Shown here: one piece after another, positions 25,701-32,137 of the stretch | How positions within the stretch are numbered: position 1 is the stretch's first letter | Layout: each line of letters starts with the position of its first letter | NCBI GenBank assembly: GCA_015654695.1 | Contig: JAATGJ010000175.1 | Coordinates: 1-33,645 of the forward strand | DNA from: Chitinophagales bacterium | GTDB lineage: Bacteria; Bacteroidota; Bacteroidia; Chitinophagales; Chitinophagaceae | DNA: 33,645 nucleotides | Reading direction: 5' to 3' | The notes under the pieces: generated by a model | What the model was told of the DNA's origin: nothing | The model's database searches: none | The model's input: the letters and a program-made list of their open reading frames with translations, nothing else | Translations under genes and position numbers: made by a program

Positions 25701-27701
25701 CTGTGGCTGATCAGTATTTAGTGCAAGCGTAGCGCCATCACCAAAATCCCAGTGCCAGGTATTTGCCTGTTTGCTTGTTTGATTAAATGTTACCAGCCCC
25801 CTTGTTCCCTCACAGGTACGGGTGAAGCCCGCTATTTTCGGGAAAGGCGGAGACACCTTAATGTAATTAGGCTTAATCACTGTATCAGCACAAATTGCAT
25901 TCGTGATAATGAGGGATATAGTATAAATTCCTTCTTGCTGATATTGATAAGTTATATCGCTAGGTCGGCTCTCATATGGCTGGAATACGCCATCACCCAT
26001 ATCCCAGACATGATAATAATAAGGAGCTGTCACGTTACTTGTTATGGTAAGAGGAGTATTGCCACAAATATCTGTAGCGGAAACTGTGAAATCAGCTTCT
26101 ACTTTATTACGTATCGAAACATAACCATCAAATTCAACGGAGCCATTACATCCTGTAACCGTAGTATAAAATAATGTCACCCTATAATCTCCTTCTATAG
26201 AGAAAGTATGTACCGGATTGGCTGCAGCAGAGCTGCCACCATCTCCAAAATTCCATTGCCAGGCGGCTATATCAACATTGCTGATGGTATAAAAAGAAGC
26301 TGATATTGGTCCGCAGGAATTGATGGAACCATTGCCGGATATATCCGGGGACTTGATCTGTACTACCGGTCGGAAAATGTCAAAATATTTACCTGCAATG
26401 TTTGAGCAACCCTTTTCATTGGTAACCTTCAATTGCATAAAGTGATTACCACTGGATTGATATTCAAAAGAAGGTTCCTGAATAGTTGCCTGAAAATAAT
26501 TGGGATAGCTTCCCATCCATTCCCATTTTACCGCACCAGCCGTTGTGTCTTTAAAATTTACTATTACTGGTGCGCCGCATACTCCGAGTACATCTATTAC
26601 AAATCCATTTGGATGTGGTATATCATTAATCACTATTTGCTTACTCAATACATCGGTACAATCACCAAATGTATTGGTAAGTTTTACCGTGTAGATGCCT
26701 GATAAAGGATACCAGGTTTCTACATTTATATTATTGGTGGTTTGCGGGTATGCATTGCCAAAATCCCAATAGCTTTGATCCGGCACAGGCACACTTTTAT
26801 TAGTGATCCTGATTATATTTTGTTCACAGAGAAGCCCAACTGTATCCCAATCGCTTTTAAAGTTGGCCACATTCAATATTTCATTTTGCTGCACGGTGTC
26901 TTTGCATCCTTCAGCACTGTTAACGATCAGCTTCACGGTGTAAGTGCCTTTTACAGTATATACATGCGATGGATTTCCGGCTGTAGATCCTTGTCCATCA
27001 CCAAAGTCCCAGTTATAGGTTAGCGTACCGGGTCCTGTAGTGGTGTTGATAAAGCTGGCAGCATCATTGATAGTACACAATACTTTTTTATCTATGTTAA
27101 ACGATGCCTTCAGTTCATTCAGCACCGTCAATACGTTTTCTTTTACAACCGTAGCCTGGCAACCGTAGCTGTTGGTAACGGATAAGCTGATAACAGGACT
27201 TTGTTTTGCCACATACGTATGATTCACGGTGCTACTGCTTAATTCTTCTGTAACACCATCTCCAAAATCCCAGAGATATTTGGTAATAGCGCCATCTCCG
27301 GCAGTAGCATTGGCTGTTAGAGTAATGGGCAAAGGCAAACATCCTTTCTGCAATGAAGCTGCAAAGTCAGCAACAGGTTTTTTATATACTGTAATGTTTT
27401 GTGATACAGATACTATTTTATTACTGTCCTTTACTGTCAACATTACCGCATAGGTTTGGGCATCCAGGAAGACAGCACCCGCATCTTTAAGTAATGATGT
27501 ATTGCCATTACCAAAATCCCATTCATATATGGCATTGTCAGAGGCGCCGGTCGTAGTATTGGTAAAAGAAACAGCCAACGGAGCACAGCCAGATGCTTTA
27601 TCTATTGTAAAGAAAGGTTTAAGCTGCGCCTCCAGCGTAAGCTGAATGAAGCACAGAAAAATCGCAGGAATAAGGTATTTTTTTAACAATAAATGCATCA
27701 T
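22779..27701 (-). CDS. Giant PKD-repeat surface protein with type B (CHU_C-like) C-terminal domain
   Basis: 1640 residues. A signal peptide (about 1-25; AIFLCFIQLTLEAQ) is followed by about 14 PKD-type beta-sandwich repeats, most marked by WDFGDG or variants (WDFGNG, WNFGDG, WDMGDG, WLLGDG). Near residues 1320-1540 come three shorter repeats containing YEWSPAAGL, YQWIQNTTGL and WNWSPSTYL. The last about 90 residues (FIPAAFTPNNDGLNDRF...IYNRWGEILF...GVYIYM) are the gliding-motility/CHU_C type domain that directs export through the type IX system and cell-surface attachment. It is probably an adhesin or biofilm/gliding component. It is monocistronic; the start is the first of two ATGs, just before the hydrophobic segment. 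Confidence 0.93.
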   Translation of the reverse strand: MMHLLLKKYLIPAIFLCFIQLTLEAQLKPFFTIDKASGCAPLAVSFTNTTTGASDNAIYEWDFGNGNTSLLKDAGAVFLDAQTYAVMLTVKDSNKIVSVSQNITVYKKPVADFAASLQKGCLPLPITLTANATAGDGAITKYLWDFGDGVTEELSSSTVNHTYVAKQSPVISLSVTNSYGCQATVVKENVLTVLNELKASFNIDKKVLCTINDAASFINTTTGPGTLTYNWDFGDGQGSTAGNPSHVYTVKGTYTVKLIVNSAEGCKDTVQQNEILNVANFKSDWDTVGLLCEQNIIRITNKSVPVPDQSYWDFGNAYPQTTNNINVETWYPLSGIYTVKLTNTFGDCTDVLSKQIVINDIPHPNGFVIDVLGVCGAPVIVNFKDTTAGAVKWEWMGSYPNYFQATIQEPSFEYQSSGNHFMQLKVTNEKGCSNIAGKYFDIFRPVVQIKSPDISGNGSINSCGPISASFYTISNVDIAAWQWNFGDGGSSAAANPVHTFSIEGDYRVTLFYTTVTGCNGSVEFDGYVSIRNKVEADFTVSATDICGNTPLTITSNVTAPYYYHVWDMGDGVFQPYESRPSDITYQYQQEGIYTISLIITNAICADTVIKPNYIKVSPPFPKIAGFTRTCEGTRGLVTFNQTSKQANTWHWDFGDGATLALNTDQPQVQHEYKNTGYYKVVLTTSNGQCIVKDSIFVAVALKQNPILTGDQTEVCGTDNTLHLTLSNLEYIPGWRDESGYEYGYGTGGVYHTDGSYAYIASLNNLFSFLPGKEGLWMVLYNNFGCLDTTSTFPLITKGPVPGFKQENGNPCGNGNLVYLQDTSTSIGNVPIIKWEWNFGDGIEETYTTPGVITHNYFWPSTYPIRLKVIDANGCYAYFFGEANAETTTLNAGFIASATTVSPGTTVNFSNASTTSDIGHTTYKWLLGDGSQLTTTDMSEIYTVPGIYVVKLIAINTLTGCSDTASVTITVKYINAAFNIDQSYTSISQCPPVLVKFTNTSSNISKITWDFGDGTIVNNVLNPSHIYTQPGKYIITLVTESDNGTRYTTVDSITIKAPAATLSADLLHSCTAQTITLSAIAVNAANYVWDFGDGTVVQATATFSSHHYQAGVYEPKLIVLDTNGCAASATLGEKIIIDSLSVELNSLPDKICSPKEVFMNPGIVSIAAGQDQQTLAYHWDFGTGTNSDTAAIRTPSFTFQQPGNYNVSLTVKSPYGCVKTSNPVIAAFQGLGGGIAGPAAICEETTAQFAGTTLLQGQPIWQWIFHDGTVINQQNPPAKLYNDPGNYEVKLLVDNNGCVDTIKHLLQVNAKPVVSLSVNEAWLCEGSNLFVTASGGALYEWSPAAGLNTTAGPDIVASPVNDMVYTVAVTNTQGCGNTGSVNIKVVHPFTLQLANEATICSGKSIILHASGADNYQWIQNTTGLSNTQIPDPIATPVTSTTYTVKGTDIHNCFTDTKTINVKVQAAPTVNAGADMEIMAGTPYSLRPSASSDVTSWNWSPSTYLTCTNCADPQTNPLEQMNYVVKVSNAYGCSATDTITVKLLCNESRIFIPAAFTPNNDGLNDRFIIQSQGIQKINNLRIYNRWGEILFQRNNFTPGDQNASWNGMYKGLLVPSGVYIYMTEMSCNGQTFSRNGTVTVMY

Positions 27702-28087
27702 AGTTTGATGAACATAATCAGATTAAAAATATACAAAAAAAATCGTAATTCTGAAAGAAAAGGATAAAAGCGATTATTGATAATGATGGCTTTAGGAGGA
27801 CGTAAATATGACTGTTGGCAGCCCGAATGTTGTTATTATTTCTGTTGACTTAAAGTTTGAAAAAAATGAAGCTGGAAAAATTGTGGGTTTTTATTTTATG
27901 GATGAAGGCAGGAAGCAGTTGGTGAAAAAATTATAGGATAGAAAATTTCCTCTGCCAGTTGTCTATAGTCTTTCGAATCAATAAAGAATTTAAAAGTGCA
28001 GGGTTGTTTTCCGAAGTTTCATGCCTCCCGCAGACAGGTGTGACTTTGAATCAACTTTTCTGAAGCTATCAAAATAAAAAGGCTTTG
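27702..28087. other. 386-base region upstream of the PKD gene, mostly non-coding
   Basis: It holds the PKD gene leader (a near-match TATATTTT box on the minus strand at about 27728-27735) and the small plus-strand ORF at 27808-27936 (listed separately). Bases 27937-28087 contain no ORF or strong hairpin that I can support. Confidence 0.5.
27808..27936 (+). CDS. 42-residue ORF with strong Shine-Dalgarno; serine-hydrolase tail remnant or small protein
   Basis: ATG to TAG, 42 residues, with a perfect AGGAGG at 27794-27799 placed 8 bases before the ATG. This is unusual in Bacteroidota. The peptide contains VDLKFEKNEAGKIVGF and ends GRKQLVKKL. That pattern resembles the last strand-hairpin of secreted serine hydrolases (the KFEKDEKGKVTG...QNGxxxxAKK type of ending), so it may be the leftover 3' end of a lost gene. 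The upstream frame meets a stop 4 codons before the ATG. It could still be translated as a small protein. I cannot decide between these two readings. Confidence 0.35.
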   Translation: MTVGSPNVVIISVDLKFEKNEAGKIVGFYFMDEGRKQLVKKL

Positions 28088-28240
28088 CTATTCACCCAGC
28101 CATTTAGTTTTACTAAGCATTTTATTTACCTTTTCCAGCTTATTATCGGCAGCAGATTTTGCCGGCACTTTACTTTTGGTAACAATCACCGTTTTTTTTG
28201 AAGAAGTCTTACGGATACTATTTCTTTTGATCGCTGGCAT
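28088..28240 (-). CDS. Small basic protein (50 residues) downstream of DUF6934-like gene
   Basis: 50 residues, very basic: MPAIKRNSIRKTSSKKTV at the start, KSKVPAKSAADNKLEKVNK in the middle, and MLSKTKWLGE at the end. The N-terminal half is Lys/Ser/Thr-rich and looks unstructured; the C-terminal half could be one helix. I do not recognise the family. It starts 12 bases after the stop codon of the DUF6934-like gene on the same strand, so the two are probably co-transcribed as a cassette. The charge would suit nucleic-acid binding, but that is only a guess. Confidence 0.5.
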   Translation of the reverse strand: MPAIKRNSIRKTSSKKTVIVTKSKVPAKSAADNKLEKVNKMLSKTKWLGE

Positions 28241-28252
28241 GGTTTAAAATTA

Positions 28253-28597
28253 CTATTTTCTTTTTACAAAGAAGGCTAAATATTTCCCAGTATTTACCGG
28301 TTCAAAAGGCACTTCTGTAAACGAACTGTCTTCTTTTATAAGGGCTGTTATGAAATAAGTTTTACTGAAGTTTGAGTGATATGTTTTTAAAATGCGGTTG
28401 TACAAAGATGTTCTGACCTGGTTGCTTCCGGTAAATACTATTTTAACAGCGGGACTCTCACTTGTAAAATCGTTTATAATATCAATGATGGTGGCCATCA
28501 CTCTGATAATGTCGCTGTTATTGGTATTGGCAGAATCATCAATACTGTCATCAGGCAGCAGATCGCCAAAACTGAGATTAAGTGTAACGGGTAGCAT
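28253..28597 (-). CDS. DUF6934-like protein, probably N-terminally truncated
   Basis: 114 residues. NLSFGDLLPDDSIDDSANTN, VMATIIDIINDFTSESPAVKIVFTGSNQVRTSLYNRIL and the final YLAFFVKRK match the pattern I know as DUF6934, a small Bacteroidota family of unknown function. Normal members have about 35-40 more residues in front (a YxFxSxGxxGxIxKxVxF segment). Here the frame upstream of the ATG meets a TGA 11 codons back, and the sequence beyond it (VSKSFIRFNL) only faintly recalls that segment. The gene is therefore either 5'-decayed or a short variant. The remaining core looks intact. It sits in a zone with other remnants. Confidence 0.55.
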   Translation of the reverse strand: MLPVTLNLSFGDLLPDDSIDDSANTNNSDIIRVMATIIDIINDFTSESPAVKIVFTGSNQVRTSLYNRILKTYHSNFSKTYFITALIKEDSSFTEVPFEPVNTGKYLAFFVKRK

Positions 28598-29242
28598 AGC
28601 GGCGATTGTAAGGATAAGGTGGTTGGCTCATAAATTAAATCTAATGAAACTTTTTGATACAGATGCCTCGTTCTGCTTAGTGTTGTAAATCAATAAAAAT
28701 TTAAAACTTTAGGTTTAAATAAAGATGAAGCTCATTTGATCCATAAAATTGGCAAGAAAGCACTTCCGGTTGAACTTCAAAACGAACTGGCAGAAGTCGG
28801 CTGAAAAAAGTGTTAGAAATGATGATGGATATTGCTGGGGAACAATTTAAAATCGCTATCCGAAAAAATCTCGTGTATGGTTATTCCAGGATTTATTCCT
28901 TCACCTTTATAGCTATTTTAGGACGAGACAGGTCTATTCAAGCCCCTCAGATACTGTACGGATGAAGCATAGCTGAAGCATAGTAAAAGCGTTCGGGGTG
29001 TATCAACGGAGTATTGATTAAGTGCGGATCCGGGCAGGATGGGATAGGCACAATGTATGAAAGTCGTATAATTACTATCGGGCTTCTTTATTTATTTCAG
29101 AGTTTAATATTACCCCGTTGTAGGTAGAGTGTTGAATAAATAAGAAAAGATGAAGATAAACCTGAACTTTTCATCCCATTGTGGAAGAATCAGCTCCCTT
29201 TCATAATTTTACATACTGGATTAATAAAAAAACTTTTACTCA
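28598..29242. other. 645-base intergenic zone with transposase debris
   Basis: It contains an IS3-type transposase remnant (28719-28975, listed separately). Around 28965-28984 there is a short tandem duplication of TGAAGCATAG. The rest has no ORF with recognisable features. The last 60 bases are the AT-rich leader of the sugar dehydrogenase gene, with a near-match TAATTTTA box at about 29203-29210. Confidence 0.5.
28719..28975 (+). pseudogene. Remnant of an IS3-family transposase (OrfA end and OrfB start)
   Basis: In one frame 28763 onward reads LPVELQNELAEV. After a one-base shift, the frame from 28801 reads LKKVLEMMMDIAGEQFKIA and then IRKN. Together this matches the leucine-zipper and the DIAEEQFKIxIRKK ending of Bacteroidota IS3-type OrfA proteins. 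Just after it, VYGYSRIYS resembles the LFGYSRQAYYS start of OrfB. There are stops, at least one frameshift and no ends, so the element is dead. No terminal inverted repeats were found. Confidence 0.45.
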
Positions 29243-30469
29243 ATGAGATACTTCTTATCCACTTCCATTTTTGCTGCTGCCATTTTTTTGTCTGGCAATT
29301 TCAATAATCAACTTCCTGGTATGGCTATTCCTGCAAGGGACACTTTGCCTCCGGTAGAGACCAAAAAGCCAAATTCAGATTATAAACCTGCGTTTGCGGG
29401 ACAAACAAGAATACACGGAGTAAAAACAACTACTCCTTATAAAGTAGAAAAGATAGCGGAGAAATTAGGAAGACCATGGGCTATTGTATTGTTACCAGAT
29501 GGAAGATGGTTAGTAACAGAAAAAACAGGGTTCATGACCATCCATGCTGCCGATGGTACATTATTAAAAAAGATCACTGGCTTTCCGGCAGTGGATGATG
29601 GCGGCCAGGGCGGTTTGCTGGATGCCGCTCCCGATCCTGATTTTGCAAAGAACAAAACCATCTACTGGTCTTTTTCTGAAAAGTATGGCAGCGGCAACCT
29701 GATGGCAGTGGCCAAAGGACAATTGTCTGCTGATGAAACCAGCATTAAGAACCCCGTGGTTATTTTCCGCGCCACACCTGATCTGAACAGCAAGGCGCAT
29801 TTTGGTTCCCGCCTGTTATTTGATAAAAGTGGTTACTTGTTTGTGAGTACGGGTGAAAGATCAATATTGGACGGAAGGAAACAGGCGCAATGGCTTCATT
29901 CAGGGCTTGGAAAAATTTTCAGGATCACCAAAGAAGGAAAACCGGCGCCGGGCAATCCTTTTTTGAATACCAAAGATGCCATGCCTGAAATTTATGCCTA
30001 TGGTATCCGCAATGCACAAAGCCTCGCTATTCATCCCGTAACCGGTGAATTATGGGAGGCCGAATTTGGTCCCCGTGGCGGCGATGAGCTAAACATTATC
30101 AAAGCCGGTAAAAATTATGGCTGGCCTGTCATTACTTATGGTATTGAGTACAGCGGCAGCAAGATCGGTGATGCTATCCAGCAAAAAGCAGGTATGGAGC
30201 AACCGGTCTATTACTGGGACCCTGTACTATCACCAGGGGGTATGGCATTTTATTCCGGCAATGCCATTCCTGAATGGAAAAACAACCTGTTCATTGGCGG
30301 ACTCAGCAGCGCGCATATTGTAAGGTTAGTGATCGCAAACAACAAAGTAGTGGGAGAAGAGAGATTACTGGAAGATAAAAAAGAAAGGATCCGCGATGTA
30401 GCATACGCTAATGGTATGCTGTATGCCGTTACTGATTCCGGCAATATGTACAGGGTAAGTAAAAAATAA
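29243..30469 (+). CDS. PQQ-type soluble aldose sugar dehydrogenase
   Basis: 408 residues with a signal peptide (about 1-18; FAAAIFLSG). The six-bladed propeller signatures are in order: EKIAEKLGRPWAIVLLPDG, LVTEKTGFMTIH, GGQGGLLDAAPDPDF, AHFGSRLLFDKSGYLFVSTGER, YAYGIRNAQSLAIHPVTGELWEAEFGPRGGDELNII, NYGWPVITYG, and VLSPGGMAFYSGN. Such enzymes oxidise aldose sugars in the periplasm with PQQ and calcium. PQQ synthesis genes are absent from the window, so the cofactor may come from outside. It is a single gene with about 60 bases of AT-rich leader and a convergent terminator downstream. Confidence 0.93.
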   Translation: MRYFLSTSIFAAAIFLSGNFNNQLPGMAIPARDTLPPVETKKPNSDYKPAFAGQTRIHGVKTTTPYKVEKIAEKLGRPWAIVLLPDGRWLVTEKTGFMTIHAADGTLLKKITGFPAVDDGGQGGLLDAAPDPDFAKNKTIYWSFSEKYGSGNLMAVAKGQLSADETSIKNPVVIFRATPDLNSKAHFGSRLLFDKSGYLFVSTGERSILDGRKQAQWLHSGLGKIFRITKEGKPAPGNPFLNTKDAMPEIYAYGIRNAQSLAIHPVTGELWEAEFGPRGGDELNIIKAGKNYGWPVITYGIEYSGSKIGDAIQQKAGMEQPVYYWDPVLSPGGMAFYSGNAIPEWKNNLFIGGLSSAHIVRLVIANNKVVGEERLLEDKKERIRDVAYANGMLYAVTDSGNMYRVSKK

Positions 30470-30544
30470 TAGTACAGGTTAACCGGCATACTCTCCTCTT
30501 GTTGCACTGGGTGGTGTTCCGATTCAATAAGAAACCTGCAATAC

Positions 30545-30575
30545 AAAAAGCCAGCTCATTAATGAATGAACTGGC
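30545..30575 (-). terminator. Terminator of the surA-like gene, possibly bidirectional
   Basis: GCCAGCTCATT (30550-30560) pairs with AATGAACTGGC (30565-30575) with one imperfect pair (a G-U wobble on the minus-strand transcript). On the minus strand the stem is followed by TTTTT (30549-30545). It lies between the convergent sugar dehydrogenase and surA-like genes. Confidence 0.7.
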
Positions 30576-30599
30576 CTTTCAAATAATTATTCTCAGCAA

Positions 30600-31973
30600 T
30601 TAAAATCCTTTTGAATCAGTGCTTGCATATTTATGCACCTGCGGGCAATCAGCAGAAGTTTCGCTGTCCACCATAATATAGTAAGTAGGAATCTTTGCCT
30701 TCATCCATTTGTCCAGCACTATTCCTTTCTTTTCCTCCAGCGCCATCTGTGATATTTTGCTGTAATCATCAGTCATGTTCATACGATGTGGTTGTGAACG
30801 GGACTTCAGGTAAATAATACGGGCGCCTTTCTTTCCCTGCTCACTGGTAAATGCTACAGGTGCTGAAAAATCACCCACTTTCATTTTGCTGATAGCGGCT
30901 ACCATTTCCTTATCAAGCTGGTCAATCGTTACGTAAGGAGAACCATCGCGGCTCAGAATGTACGGACCGGAGAATTTTGCTGATTCATCATCACTATATT
31001 TTTTTGCAGCCTCATTAAAACCTATTGTTGCTGCAATTACTTTAGAACGGATGGTATCCAGTTTGCTTAAAGACTGGCCGATCTCCGCATCTGTTACGGG
31101 AGGGATACGTAGGATATGCGCTACCACCGCATCATCTCCATTTCTCTGCACCATTTGTATAAGATGAAATCCGAATTTAGATTTTACCGGTGCTGATATT
31201 TCGCCATCTTTTAACCGGAATGCGGTAGAAAGAAAAACAGGATCCCATGTTTTTTCATTACGGTTTACCTGGTACTTTCCTTCGCGGTCCTTGCTGCCCG
31301 GATCTTCGGAATATCGTTTGGCTAATTGTCCGAACGTAGCCATTTTTGTTTCGATTTGTTTTTTATAATTGTTCATCTCAGAAACAATGTACTGCTCCAG
31401 TTCGCGTGATGCTTTGGGAAAAAGAACGATCTGTCCCACTTCCAGTTCCGATTCAAAAAAAGGAAGACTGTCTTTGGGTATCTTGTCAAAAAAGTTTTTT
31501 ACTTCAGTAGGAGTGATCTTGACACCGGAAACTATTTTTTGCTGCATAGCTTCAGCCAGCTTTCTTTCCTTTACGGATTCCCTTGCATCGTCCTTGATCT
31601 GGTAAACGGATTTACCCGCATATTCTTCCAATGCTTCCTGGCTGCCCACCTGGTTAATAAAATAACGTACCCGCTGATCCAGTTCGGCTTCTATTTCTTC
31701 ATCCGTTACGGGTAATGAATCTTTTTCAGCCTGCAGCATCAGCACTTTGGATACTACGGCCTGCTCTACTATCATACACTCTGCATTATCCGGAATAGAT
31801 CCTCCCTGCCGGGAAATATCGGCGATAGAATTTTTGATGTCAGAGTAGAGGATGATGCGGTCACCAACAACGGCGACTATCTTATCTCCGATTGCTTTTT
31901 TGGGACCCTGCGCTGATACAGCCACTGCGAAAAAAAGGAAAAGGGCAGTCAGTATTCTTTTTATGTTGAGCAT
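30600..31973 (-). CDS. Periplasmic SurA-like peptidyl-prolyl isomerase/chaperone
   Basis: 457 residues from ATG 31971-31973 (MLNIKRILTALFLFFAVAVSAQ, a clean signal peptide). The frame runs 36 residues further up, but that part is not signal-like and overlaps the promoter. A SurA-type N-domain (GDKIVAVVGDRIILYSDIKNSI ... EIEAELDQRV) is followed by two parvulin domains: FGQLAKRYSEDPGSKDREG with GFHLIQM, and FNEAAKKYSDDESAKFSGP with FSAPVAF. SurA-like proteins fold outer-membrane proteins in transit. In Bacteroidota the gene is essential-like and often paired with related PPIases. It lies downstream of infB after a repeat-containing gap of 163 bases, with its own -7 box. Confidence 0.92.
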   Translation of the reverse strand: MLNIKRILTALFLFFAVAVSAQGPKKAIGDKIVAVVGDRIILYSDIKNSIADISRQGGSIPDNAECMIVEQAVVSKVLMLQAEKDSLPVTDEEIEAELDQRVRYFINQVGSQEALEEYAGKSVYQIKDDARESVKERKLAEAMQQKIVSGVKITPTEVKNFFDKIPKDSLPFFESELEVGQIVLFPKASRELEQYIVSEMNNYKKQIETKMATFGQLAKRYSEDPGSKDREGKYQVNRNEKTWDPVFLSTAFRLKDGEISAPVKSKFGFHLIQMVQRNGDDAVVAHILRIPPVTDAEIGQSLSKLDTIRSKVIAATIGFNEAAKKYSDDESAKFSGPYILSRDGSPYVTIDQLDKEMVAAISKMKVGDFSAPVAFTSEQGKKGARIIYLKSRSQPHRMNMTDDYSKISQMALEEKKGIVLDKWMKAKIPTYYIMVDSETSADCPQVHKYASTDSKGF

Positions 31974-31979
31974 AGTATT

Positions 31980-31987
31980 CAAAAGTA
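31980..31987 (-). promoter_or_regulatory. Bacteroidota -7 promoter box for the surA-like gene
   Basis: Minus strand reads TACTTTTG, a perfect TAnnTTTG, ending 6 bases before ATG 31973. Transcription would begin almost at the start codon, giving a leaderless or near-leaderless mRNA. It lies beside the inverted repeat at 31991-32009. Confidence 0.5.
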
Positions 31988-31990
31988 GCG

Positions 31991-32009
31991 TTACCGGCCA
32001 TCCCGGTAA
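31991..32009. repeat. Inverted repeat next to the surA-like promoter
   Basis: TTACCGG (31991-31997) and CCGGTAA (32003-32009) are complementary around CCATC. The element starts 4 bases upstream of the -7 box, in the -7/-33 spacer, where a regulator could block polymerase. Confidence 0.45.
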
Positions 32010-32044
32010 ATAGTAAGAAAGGTATTTAACAAAAGTTTCAATGC

Positions 32045-32137
32045 AAGGAACAAGGTACAAGTAACAAGATTCAAGGAACAAGCTCCAAGAGAGGCGGTTG
32101 GGTTTCTTCTACTCTTGTATCTTGGACCTTGTGCCTT
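32045..32137. repeat. Imperfect 26-base inverted repeat between infB and surA-like gene
   Basis: The arm at 32045-32070 (AAGGAACAAGGTACAAG...) matches the reverse complement of 32112-32137 at 21 of 26 positions, with a 41-base spacer. Each arm is itself made of short CAAGG/ACAAG units. The right arm overlaps the last base of the infB stop codon. The transcript could fold into a long hairpin. I recall similar AAGGTACAAG-type repeats dispersed in Bacteroidota genomes; this was not checked. Confidence 0.65.

Noticed and set aside
31974-32081. 36-residue N-terminal extension of the surA-like protein
   Set aside because: It would put a non-signal stretch before a clean signal peptide, and it overlaps a perfect -7 box and the CAAGG-type repeat.
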